64,000 nucleotides of DNA from Planctomycetota bacterium (GTDB lineage Bacteria; Planctomycetota; Phycisphaerae; Tepidisphaerales; Tepidisphaeraceae). Numbering within the stretch: the stretch's first letter is position 1; each line of letters begins with the position of its first letter. Positions 48,511 through 56,780 of the stretch are shown here, in pieces. The DNA is taken from NCBI GenBank assembly GCA_026693085.1, contig JAPLNB010000380.1, positions 1 to 64,000 of the forward strand, given 5' to 3'. A model generated the notes under the pieces. It searched no databases, had not been told where the DNA came from, and saw only the letters and a program-made list of their open reading frames with translations. A program made the translations under genes and the position numbers.

Positions 48511-48564
48511 GCGTAATGAGTGATACCTGAAGCAGAATCTGCCTCACGTATCACTCATCACGTA
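48511..48564. repeat. Inverted heptad repeats without a gene (empty site?)
   Basis: Plus-strand right arm: TCACGTA, TCACTCA, TCACGTA (48544-48564) in seven-base phase. Left arm around 48511-48530 (GCGTAATGAGTGATACCTGA) is its reverse complement with about 4 mismatches in 21. The spacer AGCAGAATCTGCC is itself a small palindrome. It lies between the convergent ends of rsgA and the cyclophilin-PKD-RTX gene. Confidence 0.75.
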
Positions 48565-48598
48565 GCGTCACCTCCGCGCGACGAGGTGAATCACCCTG

Positions 48599-51500
48599 TC
48601 AAATGGCAACGACGGATTCGGCGCCAGCCCGGTCAACGATGGCATCTTTGGTGGTCGCCGCGTCGGTGTTCGAATAGAAGACGTCGTAGTTCTTCTGGCC
48701 GGTGAGACTATCCAGGTCAGTGTCATCAATGATGGTCCGGCTGGTCAGCAGGGCCTTGCGGGTGTTCAGACCGGCCGAGCGTGTGGTCAGATGGGTCAGC
48801 CGCTGGACGTAGGTCTGATCGGTGCGAGTCCACTCGCTCATGAGCCGGTTGAGTGCGACGGGGTCGGCATCGAAAGAGGTGGTTCCGGCAACGAGCAGAT
48901 CGTCGCCGTTGCCGCCGAGGAGGGTGTCCTTGCCGGAGCCGCCGATGAGCAGATCCCGGCCGGCGTCGCCATAGATTGAGTCATCGCCGGCGCCGCCGAC
49001 GATAATATCGTTTCCTTGGCCGCCATAGAGGGTGTCGTTGCCGACGCCGCCGTAGAGTTCTGCAGGGATGCGAATGCCAGGCGCGAAGCTGATTAGATCG
49101 CTGCTATCGCCGCCAAAGACCTGGATGCGGCTGGTGGGGGCAAACACCCCGGCGGAAACGCCAGCGAACAAGACCTCGACCTGATTGTTGACGGCGGGGC
49201 GCAGGTGAATGCTATCGGCAGCCGAAGTGCCACCGACAACCAGGACCTTCTTGGTGGAGTCGATGGGGTCGGTCTGGAGTTGGGCGGCGACGATGGTCAT
49301 CTGCGAAGTCTGCAAACCGGACATGCCTTCCGGGTCCGTGGCCGTCACTTTCACGGTATACGAAGTGTCAGAAACCGCGGCGTAGGTGTGCGAGGCGGTG
49401 GTGGTGGTAATGGTGTCCACGCTGGAGCCATCACCCCAATCGACCAAATAATACAGGCCGGCCGAGTCGACAGGGGAGGGATCGCTGCCGGTGAAGGTGA
49501 TCGTGCGTTTCTGGCCACAGACGCCATTGGTATCGCCGCCGATAATGGACACGCTGGGTGGAGTATTCTTGACGACGAGGTTGATGGTGTCGCTGCCGGT
49601 GGCGCCGGTGTTGTCGGTCACGATGACATTGGCTTTGTAGGTCCCGCTGTTCACGAACTCATGGTTGAGATTGATGGTGTTGTCCGAGATGGCCAGGGTC
49701 TCGAGGGGCGAGCCATCACCCCAAACAACGGTGGCGGTGTAGGTGTGTCCGCTCTCGCTGTCGCTGAAAGTGATCTGGCGGTTGAAATAAGTGCCCTCAT
49801 ACAGGCCGTAGGAATCGTCGGAGGTGATATCGGGGCCACCCTCGACGACGAGCGACGGGCGGGCAATTCTCGCGGTGACGTTGGCGGTGGTGAGGGTGCC
49901 GCCGACGCTGAAGACCTCGACGGAGATGGGTTTGCTGCCGGGGGTCGTGTAACGGTGAGTGCCGGCCAGGGTATAGACTTTTCCGGACTTGGTGATGGTG
50001 GCAACAGAGGTTTCGCCATCGCCCCAGTCGATGCTGGCGCTGAAGTCGCTGAGTTGGCCGCGGGGATCGGCGTCGGTGAAGGTGAGCACGGGGATGTCGG
50101 TCAGGTCGGTGTTGGGATAGCCGATGATGATGGCGGGCGTGGTGGTGATGGGGGCATCGGCGACGGAAGCGTTTCCGGCGATTGTCTGGGTTGCCCCGCC
50201 CAGTTTGCCAGCAATGGTGACGGTGACGGGGAAACCCCCTTCGGCACGGTAGGCGGTGGTGCCGCTGACGTAGAAGTAGCCGTTTTTGCTGGTGATGGTC
50301 CCTGCGGAGACCTGGCTGTCGCCCCAGTTGATGCTCGCGGTGAAATCGGTGGGCTTGCCTTTGAGGTCGGTGTCCCTGAACGTCGCAACGGTGAAAGTAC
50401 CCGACACGCCAGTGGTGGCCTTGAACGTCCTGGCCTTGGCCGGCTTGATGGGTTTATCACCGACGGCGATGGTGAAGACCTGACCATCGTCATCGGAACC
50501 TTGATTGGCATAAGTCGTGTCGCGGAAAAGCCTGGCCTTGAACTGGATGATGCCCCTATAGCCCGTGTTGGGCGTGATGCGGACAGTCTTTCCGTCAGCA
50601 AGGATGGTGCCGGTGGCGTGCGAGTCGCTGTCGCCAACCCACTGGCCGCCGAACACGCCCGGGTTATTCTCCATGTCAATTGACGATAACGGGATGTCGA
50701 TGGGTGTATTCACCGGGGTAAAGAGGCTGGTCGGTATTGGGGCGAGGTATGGCGGCTCGTTGGTGGCATCGGTGGCGGTGGTGACGTTGAAAGTCTTTGA
50801 AGCGCCGCCTCCGTTCGGGTCGTTGACGTAGACCGTGACAGCGCCGGAAGCACCGGCAGGAGCAGACAGGGTGATAACGGCGTCGTAGGGATCCTGGATG
50901 ATCTCGGCTTTGGTGATGACGATGGAGGATTGCGGCTTGCCGTCCGAATCGACGGCAGCGATGGTCAGCAGGTCGAGCACATCGGACCCGCGGACGAGTT
51001 GGCCGAAGATCGTGTGGTTGAAGTCCAGGTGGCGGGTCGGGGCCGCGGTGATGAAGAACTGGGTGCCGTTGGTGTCCGCGCCCGAGTTGGCCATGGCAAG
51101 CTGGCCCTTGCTGCTGAAGATGGCGCCGAGGTTGAACTCGTCATCATAGGTAATGGGAGAGGGGCCGGAGCCGGTGCCGTAGATGTCGCCACCCTGAACA
51201 ATGTACGCAGTGGCCGAGCCCGATCCGGCGAGGTTGGTGATGCGGTGGAACGTCAGACCATTGTAGTACTCACCCTTGACCAGCCCACTGATGTTGTCGA
51301 CAGTCTTCGGGGCCAGGTCGCGAAGGAGCTGGAACGCCATGGATCCGTAATTCTGGACCGTCAGCCGCAGATACGGATTGCCCTTGTGGAGCCGGACTTT
51401 GATGGCGGGGTTGCTGCTGTAGAAGCTGTAGGACAGCGGATTGCCATCGGCGTCGTTGGCGACGATGGGCATGATGTACGGCTTGCCGCCTGGGAGCGAG

Positions 51501-51652
51501 ACATCGGCGATGGGATCGATGACAGGCAACGCATTGAGCAACTGTCGGGATTCGAGCGTTTCGACGCAGGCGCGGTGCAGCCTGGGCGCCTTGGAGACGA
51601 GTTTGCGGACATGGCTATTGATGGATGACCGATTTTTGAGGGAAAAGAACAT
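48599..51652 (-). CDS. Surface protein with cyclophilin, PKD-like and RTX repeats
   Basis: 1017 residues. The N-terminus ends with VETLESRQLLN, the planctomycete LEPR-XLL-like export motif. Residues 40-100 are a cadherin-like strand region, then a cyclophilin-type peptidyl-prolyl isomerase domain follows at about 90-250: VQGGDIYGTGSG, GQLAMANSGADTNGTQFFIT (family core) and NHTIFGQLVRG. Several PKD-like domains (DWGDGS, NWGDS, DWGDGETS) fill 380-800. RTX calcium-binding nonapeptides lie near 870-930 (GGVGNDTLYGGQGNDIIVGGAGDD and on, in parts). The ATG at 51652 has GGAGG 8 nt upstream. Calcium-stabilised, extracellular or cell-wall-attached protein; isomerase activity outside the cell would be unusual. 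Confidence 0.88.
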   Translation of the reverse strand: MFFSLKNRSSINSHVRKLVSKAPRLHRACVETLESRQLLNALPVIDPIADVSLPGGKPYIMPIVANDADGNPLSYSFYSSNPAIKVRLHKGNPYLRLTVQNYGSMAFQLLRDLAPKTVDNISGLVKGEYYNGLTFHRITNLAGSGSATAYIVQGGDIYGTGSGPSPITYDDEFNLGAIFSSKGQLAMANSGADTNGTQFFITAAPTRHLDFNHTIFGQLVRGSDVLDLLTIAAVDSDGKPQSSIVITKAEIIQDPYDAVITLSAPAGASGAVTVYVNDPNGGGASKTFNVTTATDATNEPPYLAPIPTSLFTPVNTPIDIPLSSIDMENNPGVFGGQWVGDSDSHATGTILADGKTVRITPNTGYRGIIQFKARLFRDTTYANQGSDDDGQVFTIAVGDKPIKPAKARTFKATTGVSGTFTVATFRDTDLKGKPTDFTASINWGDSQVSAGTITSKNGYFYVSGTTAYRAEGGFPVTVTIAGKLGGATQTIAGNASVADAPITTTPAIIIGYPNTDLTDIPVLTFTDADPRGQLSDFSASIDWGDGETSVATITKSGKVYTLAGTHRYTTPGSKPISVEVFSVGGTLTTANVTARIARPSLVVEGGPDITSDDSYGLYEGTYFNRQITFSDSESGHTYTATVVWGDGSPLETLAISDNTINLNHEFVNSGTYKANVIVTDNTGATGSDTINLVVKNTPPSVSIIGGDTNGVCGQKRTITFTGSDPSPVDSAGLYYLVDWGDGSSVDTITTTTASHTYAAVSDTSYTVKVTATDPEGMSGLQTSQMTIVAAQLQTDPIDSTKKVLVVGGTSAADSIHLRPAVNNQVEVLFAGVSAGVFAPTSRIQVFGGDSSDLISFAPGIRIPAELYGGVGNDTLYGGQGNDIIVGGAGDDSIYGDAGRDLLIGGSGKDTLLGGNGDDLLVAGTTSFDADPVALNRLMSEWTRTDQTYVQRLTHLTTRSAGLNTRKALLTSRTIIDDTDLDSLTGQKNYDVFYSNTDAATTKDAIVDRAGAESVVAI

Positions 51653-51951
51653 GCTCTGAACCTCCCGGATCAAAGGCAGGCGGGGCAACCGCCGGCAGTC
51701 AGTCGTCAGGGAATAAAACTATAACACACAACGGGTGAATCGGAAAACCGCGGGTGCCCGTTACAATCGTCGCGGCACCCTAGAGACGCCGCCGACGCCT
51801 GTCGCATTGCACACCAAGCGGCACGGCAACCCGATAGCGCCAGGGTGGGCCAAAATGTCAGCGGGGACTGCCGCTGCGCGGTCTTTCTCACCTGTTTGAT
51901 CCGGGCGGCAAGGGTGGCAGACCGCGGCAAGTCGCGGCGTAACGATTGTTT
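51653..51951. other. Gene-free gap
   Basis: About 300 bp between the surface-protein start and the GT2 stop. Beyond the ribosome binding site of the surface-protein gene I see no gene, repeat or clear promoter in it. Confidence 0.5.
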
Positions 51952-52686
51952 TTATCGGGCGTTACGTTTCTCCTCGCCGAGGATCCGCCGCAGCGCCAGC
52001 AGCTCGGAGAAGCTGCGGCAGAGAATTCGGCTGGGGCGTAGACGGGAATCGGGATCGCAGCTCCAATGGACGGGAAACTCGACGAACCGGTAGCCTCGCT
52101 GCCGGGCGCGAATCAGCACTTCGAGATCGAACATGAAGCCGTCAATGATGCAGTCCGCATAGAGCTTACGCGCAATGTCACCGCGGTAGATCTTGAATCC
52201 GCACTGGGTGTCGGTCAGATGACGCGGCAGATGCAGGGCATGAAGCACGACCCAGCGGAAGAACTGCGAGAGTGTGCGGCGGTACAGGGTCTGGCGGCGG
52301 CCGATGATGCTGGCGTCCATCTTGCGCGAGCCGTTGGCGATATCACACTCGCCGTTTCGCAGCAGTTGCAGGGCGGGCAGCACATCACCGAACGGCACGC
52401 ACAGGCCGCTGTCGGCGAACATGGCATAGTCGCCGCGGGCCGCGACCATGCCTTGCCGAACCGCGTGGCCTTTGCCGCGATGATCCAGGCGCAGGACGCG
52501 GCATTCCAGGCCGGGTGGAACCGGGGCTCTGGCGGCGGCGTCGGCCGAGCCGTCGGGGCTGCCATCGTCAGCGACGATCACTTCGCCGCTGAGCCCATTG
52601 CCTGCAAGGAACACGCCGGCAGCCTGCACGTCGCGTGCGATTTTGTGGGCTTCCCTGTAGGCCGGGATAACGATGGACAAATCCAT
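51952..52686 (-). CDS. Family 2 glycosyltransferase (dolichyl-phosphate glucosyltransferase-like)
   Basis: 244 residues, soluble GT-A fold. LSIVIPAYREAHKI at the N-terminus, VIVADDGSPDGS (nucleotide-binding), DHRGKGHAVRQGM and MFADSGLCVP (the DxD-equivalent is DSG here), and DTQCGFKIYRGD near 165 are diagnostic of the ALG5/dolichyl-phosphate beta-glucosyltransferase-like subgroup, which charges lipid phosphate with a sugar for transfer outside. The DxD change to AFADSG-like (MFADSG) is notable since the second Asp is replaced. No strong ribosome binding site at 52686. Confidence 0.9.
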   Translation of the reverse strand: MDLSIVIPAYREAHKIARDVQAAGVFLAGNGLSGEVIVADDGSPDGSADAAARAPVPPGLECRVLRLDHRGKGHAVRQGMVAARGDYAMFADSGLCVPFGDVLPALQLLRNGECDIANGSRKMDASIIGRRQTLYRRTLSQFFRWVVLHALHLPRHLTDTQCGFKIYRGDIARKLYADCIIDGFMFDLEVLIRARQRGYRFVEFPVHWSCDPDSRLRPSRILCRSFSELLALRRILGEEKRNAR

Positions 52687-52705
52687 TGAATATTGGCAGC
52701 CGGGA

Positions 52706-53242
52706 TTACCTGCGTGCAAAAATGCCGACCGCCTGGAGCGTCAGGACAATCGTGATCAGGATCGACGAGTAACGATGGGTCTTGTCCAGCAGTTCCTGTC
52801 CGTGCGTGCCGAAGATCGGGGTCATCGGGAAGACGGCGGAAAGGATGACCACCAGGGCAAGGAGGACCATCAGCCAGTAGAGCAGCTTTCCGACGGCGCC
52901 GAAGGTGGAGCCATTGTCCTGAACGAACTGGCAGCGATCGGCCCAGATGACGGCCAGCAGCGTGACAAAGATCGCGAACGGCGGGGCAACCGAAGCGTGG
53001 ATCATGAGGATCCAGCCGGTCATCGCCTTGCCACCTGTGAGCACGAAAGTGCCAATGCCGGTCAAAGCGAGCATGGCGGCGCAGAGCAGCACGACCGCGT
53101 AGACAACGAGTTCGACCCAGGAGAGCTGGCGGGCAATCGGCTCGGAGGCCGCAACCCTACGCCCCGCCTCGCCGAACGAGGTCTGGTTTGAAGCGAGCAT
53201 GAGTGTGGCCATCAGAGCGATTATGCAAAGCGTGAGGAACAT
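52706..53242 (-). CDS. Membrane protein, probable partner of the multihaem cytochrome
   Basis: 178 residues with about four or five membrane helices (MFLTLCIIALMATLMLA may be a signal anchor; ELVVYAVVLLCAAMLALTGIG; MTGWILMIHASVAPPFAIFVTLLAVIWA; LLYWLMVLLALVVILSAVFPM; SSILITIVLTLQAVGIF). Histidines sit in or by helices (LMIHASV, GTHGQELLDKTHRY), as in small b-type cytochromes that link quinol to periplasmic multihaem proteins. The gene starts 57 bp after the stop of the seven-haem cytochrome c gene on the same strand, so a complex of both is likely. The b-haem assignment is an inference. Confidence 0.7.
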   Translation of the reverse strand: MFLTLCIIALMATLMLASNQTSFGEAGRRVAASEPIARQLSWVELVVYAVVLLCAAMLALTGIGTFVLTGGKAMTGWILMIHASVAPPFAIFVTLLAVIWADRCQFVQDNGSTFGAVGKLLYWLMVLLALVVILSAVFPMTPIFGTHGQELLDKTHRYSSILITIVLTLQAVGIFARR

Positions 53243-53299
53243 ATGTTTAATCCTGCTAATGCGTCAGATCACTGAAATCCAAGGTTCTCGAAAGCGGTT

Positions 53300-55159
53300 T
53301 TAGCCCATTCGGTTCGTCAGCCAGCCCAGGCCGCGCAGGCCGTACAGGACCAGCACGCCGCCAAGGACAGCGGCCGAACCGAAAGAAATCACCTTGAGCA
53401 TCATTCGGAAGTTGAACGTAAAGGCGAACAGCCAGGCGAGCAGCCCGTTGTCGTCGCGCAGCTCGTACATGGCCTTTGAGAGCGCCTGCGTCGGGGCGAC
53501 GGGGCCTTGGGCGACGACCTGCGTGAAGTAGATCGGGCTCTTAGAGGAATGGCAATCAGCGCAGCCGCGGGTCCCCAGCGCCTGAGACGCCGGACGAACC
53601 TCATGCGCCAGCGGCCAGGCGTAGGGCTTGGCAGCGGCGTGTTCGACGGCGGAGACCTTGCCGTCGGCGGCGCGGCGATACAGCTTGCCGCCGCTGACGT
53701 AGACCGGCTCGCCACCGAGGTCCTTAGCGCCGCTCATGCCGGCCAGGACTTTGCCGACCTGCTCGTTGGTGAGGGCGGCCCAGGGCGTCGCCTGCAGCTC
53801 TTTCAGGGCATCCTTGGCGACGGCTTTCACCTTGGCCGGAGCCATCGGAGTCACTTTATCGCTCTGCAGCGTTCCCCAGAAGTTCGGCCAGACCATCTTG
53901 TGCGGGGTGATCTTGTTGTCGTCCGCGCGAAGGAAGATCGGGGCGACGATCCGCGGCGCGGATTCGGCCGTGCGCTCGAACGACTCAAGCCCCAGCTCAT
54001 GAGCAAAGGACGTCTGAACACTAGCCGGCGTTTCGTTCGGCCATGGACCACTGTGGCAAGCGGTGCAGGAGAGCCTATCGAAGTGAACAGGCGGGATGCC
54101 TTTGTGGACCGGGCGGGGAGCACCCAAGCGTCCGCCGAGCGCCAGGGCGTCTTCGCCTTCTCCGTCGCCCATGTGGCAGCCGCGGCAGGAAAGGGCGGCG
54201 GCTTCCTTGCGGGTGGCGGCTTCGGATTCGTACCCGCGGACGACCTGGTGATCGACCCCGTGCCGGTGGCAATCGGTGCAGGTCAAACCAGCGGCCAGGT
54301 GAACGTCCTGGTCGGCCTGCCAGTCCTCATGCTCGCCGGCGGCGACCTGCCTGGTCATGTGACAGTAGTAGCACTTGCTCGGCGAGCTGGCACGGCTGAC
54401 GTTCAGAACCGCTCGCATCTCGCCATCGAAGTTTCGCATGTCCCAGGCGACCTTCGGGGTCTCCTTTGATTTGTTAGGATCATCGCCGGAAGCGTCCGCC
54501 TCTTCGACAATGGTCCGGACCGAGCTGTTGATCTTACCCAAGCCCAGCGAGCGCGTGGGGGAGAACTTGTAGTTCATCGTCCTGAGCTGCAACTCACGGT
54601 CGCCGGTGCTGTAGGCGTTGCCGCCGTCGTGGCAGATCATGCAGTCGTTCTGCAACTTGCCAGCCAGAGTCCAATAGGCCTTGGGATCGGCGGGCTGGGT
54701 GGTGGGATTCTCGCCGACGCCGCCGCCGGGCATGTGTCGGGCGAAAGCCTGCACGAACTGCCAATCGCTCACACCGACCTCCGCCGGCCGGAACGTCCCC
54801 GGCCAGGCGCGATAAGACAACGGAAGCTGGGTCCGCGTCACAGCATCAAGGAGCATCCACGGCTCGCCAGGACGGCCCGGCGAAACATTCGACTGGTTCG
54901 CGTTGAAATGCCAGCCCTGGTTGATCGCGGCATAGTCGTGGCACTTGCCGCAGGTCGTCGCAGGCGCATACGGCAGCGGATCCTTCGCGCCGGGATTGAT
55001 CCCATTGCCCTGCTCATTGAGCAGCATGATCCGATGCGGATACGGCGCGCGGCTGTCGGCCTTGCCGTGCTTCTTACCTGCCTCTGAAGCATTGGCGGCC
55101 AAGGCCGCCAACAGGCAGAGGCCCAGAACTGAGAGCATTACGACGGTACGAGCATTCAT
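53300..55159 (-). CDS. Membrane-anchored seven-haem cytochrome c
   Basis: 619 residues with a signal peptide (VVMLSVLGLCLLAALAANA) and one C-terminal membrane helix (MLKVISFGSAAVLGGVLVLYGL). Seven C-x-x-C-H haem sites: CGKCH, CMICH, CYYCH, CTDCH, CRGCH, CTACH and CADCH. Many extra His are available as distal ligands. The spread of haems and the CxxCH...H pattern recall octahaem tetrathionate/nitrite or hydroxylamine-type families, but I cannot place it and no catalytic Lys-type haem motif is seen. Likely a periplasmic electron carrier or terminal reductase fed by the membrane protein downstream. ATG at 55159 chosen ahead of the signal. Confidence 0.88.
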   Translation of the reverse strand: MNARTVVMLSVLGLCLLAALAANASEAGKKHGKADSRAPYPHRIMLLNEQGNGINPGAKDPLPYAPATTCGKCHDYAAINQGWHFNANQSNVSPGRPGEPWMLLDAVTRTQLPLSYRAWPGTFRPAEVGVSDWQFVQAFARHMPGGGVGENPTTQPADPKAYWTLAGKLQNDCMICHDGGNAYSTGDRELQLRTMNYKFSPTRSLGLGKINSSVRTIVEEADASGDDPNKSKETPKVAWDMRNFDGEMRAVLNVSRASSPSKCYYCHMTRQVAAGEHEDWQADQDVHLAAGLTCTDCHRHGVDHQVVRGYESEAATRKEAAALSCRGCHMGDGEGEDALALGGRLGAPRPVHKGIPPVHFDRLSCTACHSGPWPNETPASVQTSFAHELGLESFERTAESAPRIVAPIFLRADDNKITPHKMVWPNFWGTLQSDKVTPMAPAKVKAVAKDALKELQATPWAALTNEQVGKVLAGMSGAKDLGGEPVYVSGGKLYRRAADGKVSAVEHAAAKPYAWPLAHEVRPASQALGTRGCADCHSSKSPIYFTQVVAQGPVAPTQALSKAMYELRDDNGLLAWLFAFTFNFRMMLKVISFGSAAVLGGVLVLYGLRGLGWLTNRMG

Positions 55160-55247
55160 TGTCACACCAACGTCCTTTAGTGGTCCCACTGCGTGGGGTT
55201 AAACGACTACAGTCTCAACCGCAACCCATCGCTGCGTTCCTGCGGCG

Positions 55248-56558
55248 CTACACACTCCATGGGCTGCGCATGGCCCGTGCGATCAAGCGATCGGCTTCCT
55301 CGTCATTGACGAATCGCTCGCGGGCCGGGTTCCATTTCACCGTACGACCCAGGCGCATTGCGATGTTGCCCAGGTGACAGACGGTGGCCGAGCGATGGCC
55401 GACCTCCGCGGTGCAGATCGTCGGCTGCCGAGTGCGCATGCACTCGAAGAAATTGCCCCAATGGCTGCGGCTGTTGTACAGCCGAGTCTCATGGGGACCG
55501 ATCACCGAACTCAATATCGATACGGGGCTGGCCTGGAGCGTGCTGCGGGTGACGTAGACCCAGCCTTCGGAGCCTTCGAACCGCACGCCGCTGCCGCTGG
55601 TCTTGCAGTACAGCTTCACCCCGTTGGCGTATGTGCATTCGAAGTCCACCTTGGTCGCAACGTCATACAGACCCTCGGTGGGGAACTCGGCACGGCTGCC
55701 ATCGATCTCGACCGGGCCGCTGTTGTCCATCCCCATCCCCCACTGCGCGATGTCCAAGTCGTGCGCGCCGAAGTTCGTCACCTGGCCGCCGGAGTAATCG
55801 AGGATGAACCGGAAGAAGTAATGAACCCGGCCTTCGGTATAGGGCGCATATGGCGCCGGGCCAAGCCACATGTTGTAATCCAGTTCTGGCGGAACCGGCA
55901 TCGGCGGATGAATGCCGGTGTTCCTGGCATTGTTCGCGGGAAGACCGACGCGGATCGTCTGCAGCTTGCCGATGCGCCCATTGCGAACCAGTTCACAGGC
56001 AGTGCGGAAACGAGAGTCGGAGCGCTGCTGGCTTCCGGTCTGGAACACCCGCCCGTACCGGGCAGCGGTTTCGGCAATAACACGCCCTTCGGCAATCGTC
56101 AGCGTAAGAGGCTTTTCACAATAAACGTCCTTGCCGGCCTTCATGGCAGCGACAGCAATCACCGCATGCCAATGGTCCGGCGTGGCGATCATGACGGCGT
56201 CGATGTCGGGGCGGGCCAGGAGCTCGCGATAATCGTTATACGCCGCACAACCCTTGTAAGAGCCGGACTGCATGGCGTCGGCGTAGGACCGGTCGACGAC
56301 CTCTTTGCCGGCCACGCGGATTCTGGTATCAACGTCACAGACCGCCACAACCTGGACATCGCCGTTGCCGGAAAGGCTCTTGAGGTGGCCGCCGCCCTGG
56401 TTCTTGATGCCAATGCAGCCCATGCGAATGCGATCATTGGCGGAAGTGCGGCGGTTAGCGCCCGAGGCACTCCCCTGAAGGAGCATCGGCGATGCCAGAC
56501 CAAGAGCCGCGATGCGCTTCATGAATCGTCGACGCGAAAAAACACTGTTCTGGAGCAT
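55248..56558 (-). CDS. Tat-exported Gfo/Idh/MocA oxidoreductase
   Basis: About 436 residues. Twin-arginine signal SRRRFMKRIAALGLASPMLL, then a Rossmann domain (IRMGCIGIKNQGGGHLKSL, with a GxxxxG variant), VAVCDVD, YCEKPLTLT (catalytic Lys) and the bacterial-type C-terminal domain (NFGAHDLDIAQWGMGMDNSG, with the Asp/His). Many planctomycete genomes encode dozens of these; they oxidise sugar C3 or other hydroxyls in the periplasm with tightly bound NAD(P), and act together with DUF1080 hydrolases, one of which lies next door (56781). The ATG at 56558 has GGGAG 7 nt upstream; the upstream extension is repeat sequence. Confidence 0.93.
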   Translation of the reverse strand: MLQNSVFSRRRFMKRIAALGLASPMLLQGSASGANRRTSANDRIRMGCIGIKNQGGGHLKSLSGNGDVQVVAVCDVDTRIRVAGKEVVDRSYADAMQSGSYKGCAAYNDYRELLARPDIDAVMIATPDHWHAVIAVAAMKAGKDVYCEKPLTLTIAEGRVIAETAARYGRVFQTGSQQRSDSRFRTACELVRNGRIGKLQTIRVGLPANNARNTGIHPPMPVPPELDYNMWLGPAPYAPYTEGRVHYFFRFILDYSGGQVTNFGAHDLDIAQWGMGMDNSGPVEIDGSRAEFPTEGLYDVATKVDFECTYANGVKLYCKTSGSGVRFEGSEGWVYVTRSTLQASPVSILSSVIGPHETRLYNSRSHWGNFFECMRTRQPTICTAEVGHRSATVCHLGNIAMRLGRTVKWNPARERFVNDEEADRLIARAMRSPWSV

Positions 56559-56703
56559 GCCCGGTCTCCCAGCAACAAGCCTGTCATCCGCAACCATGCG
56601 TTTGGATGCGACAGCCAAAAGCCCTGTTGCCCTACTATAGCAGACGCCGGTGAAAATGTTGAACGAACACACGCAGTCGGAAACTTGCGATTGAAGACGG
56701 CCA

Positions 56704-56733
56704 CGCGGACACAAAGACACGAAGGCACGGAGG
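56704..56733. repeat. Short GGACACAAA-type tandem repeat
   Basis: GGACACAAAGACACGAAGGCACGGAGGG: three imperfect units of about nine bases. Short purine-rich ACACGAAGG-type repeats like this occur between genes in many planctomycete and other environmental genomes. Confidence 0.55.
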
Positions 56734-56780
56734 GATGGGGCATTCGTGCCTTCGATGCTTCTCGGGATGGCTGCTCGACC

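Noticed and set aside
49205-50683. Gly-rich plus-strand frame resembling a PE-PGRS-like protein
   Set aside because: Antisense of the PKD region of the surface protein.
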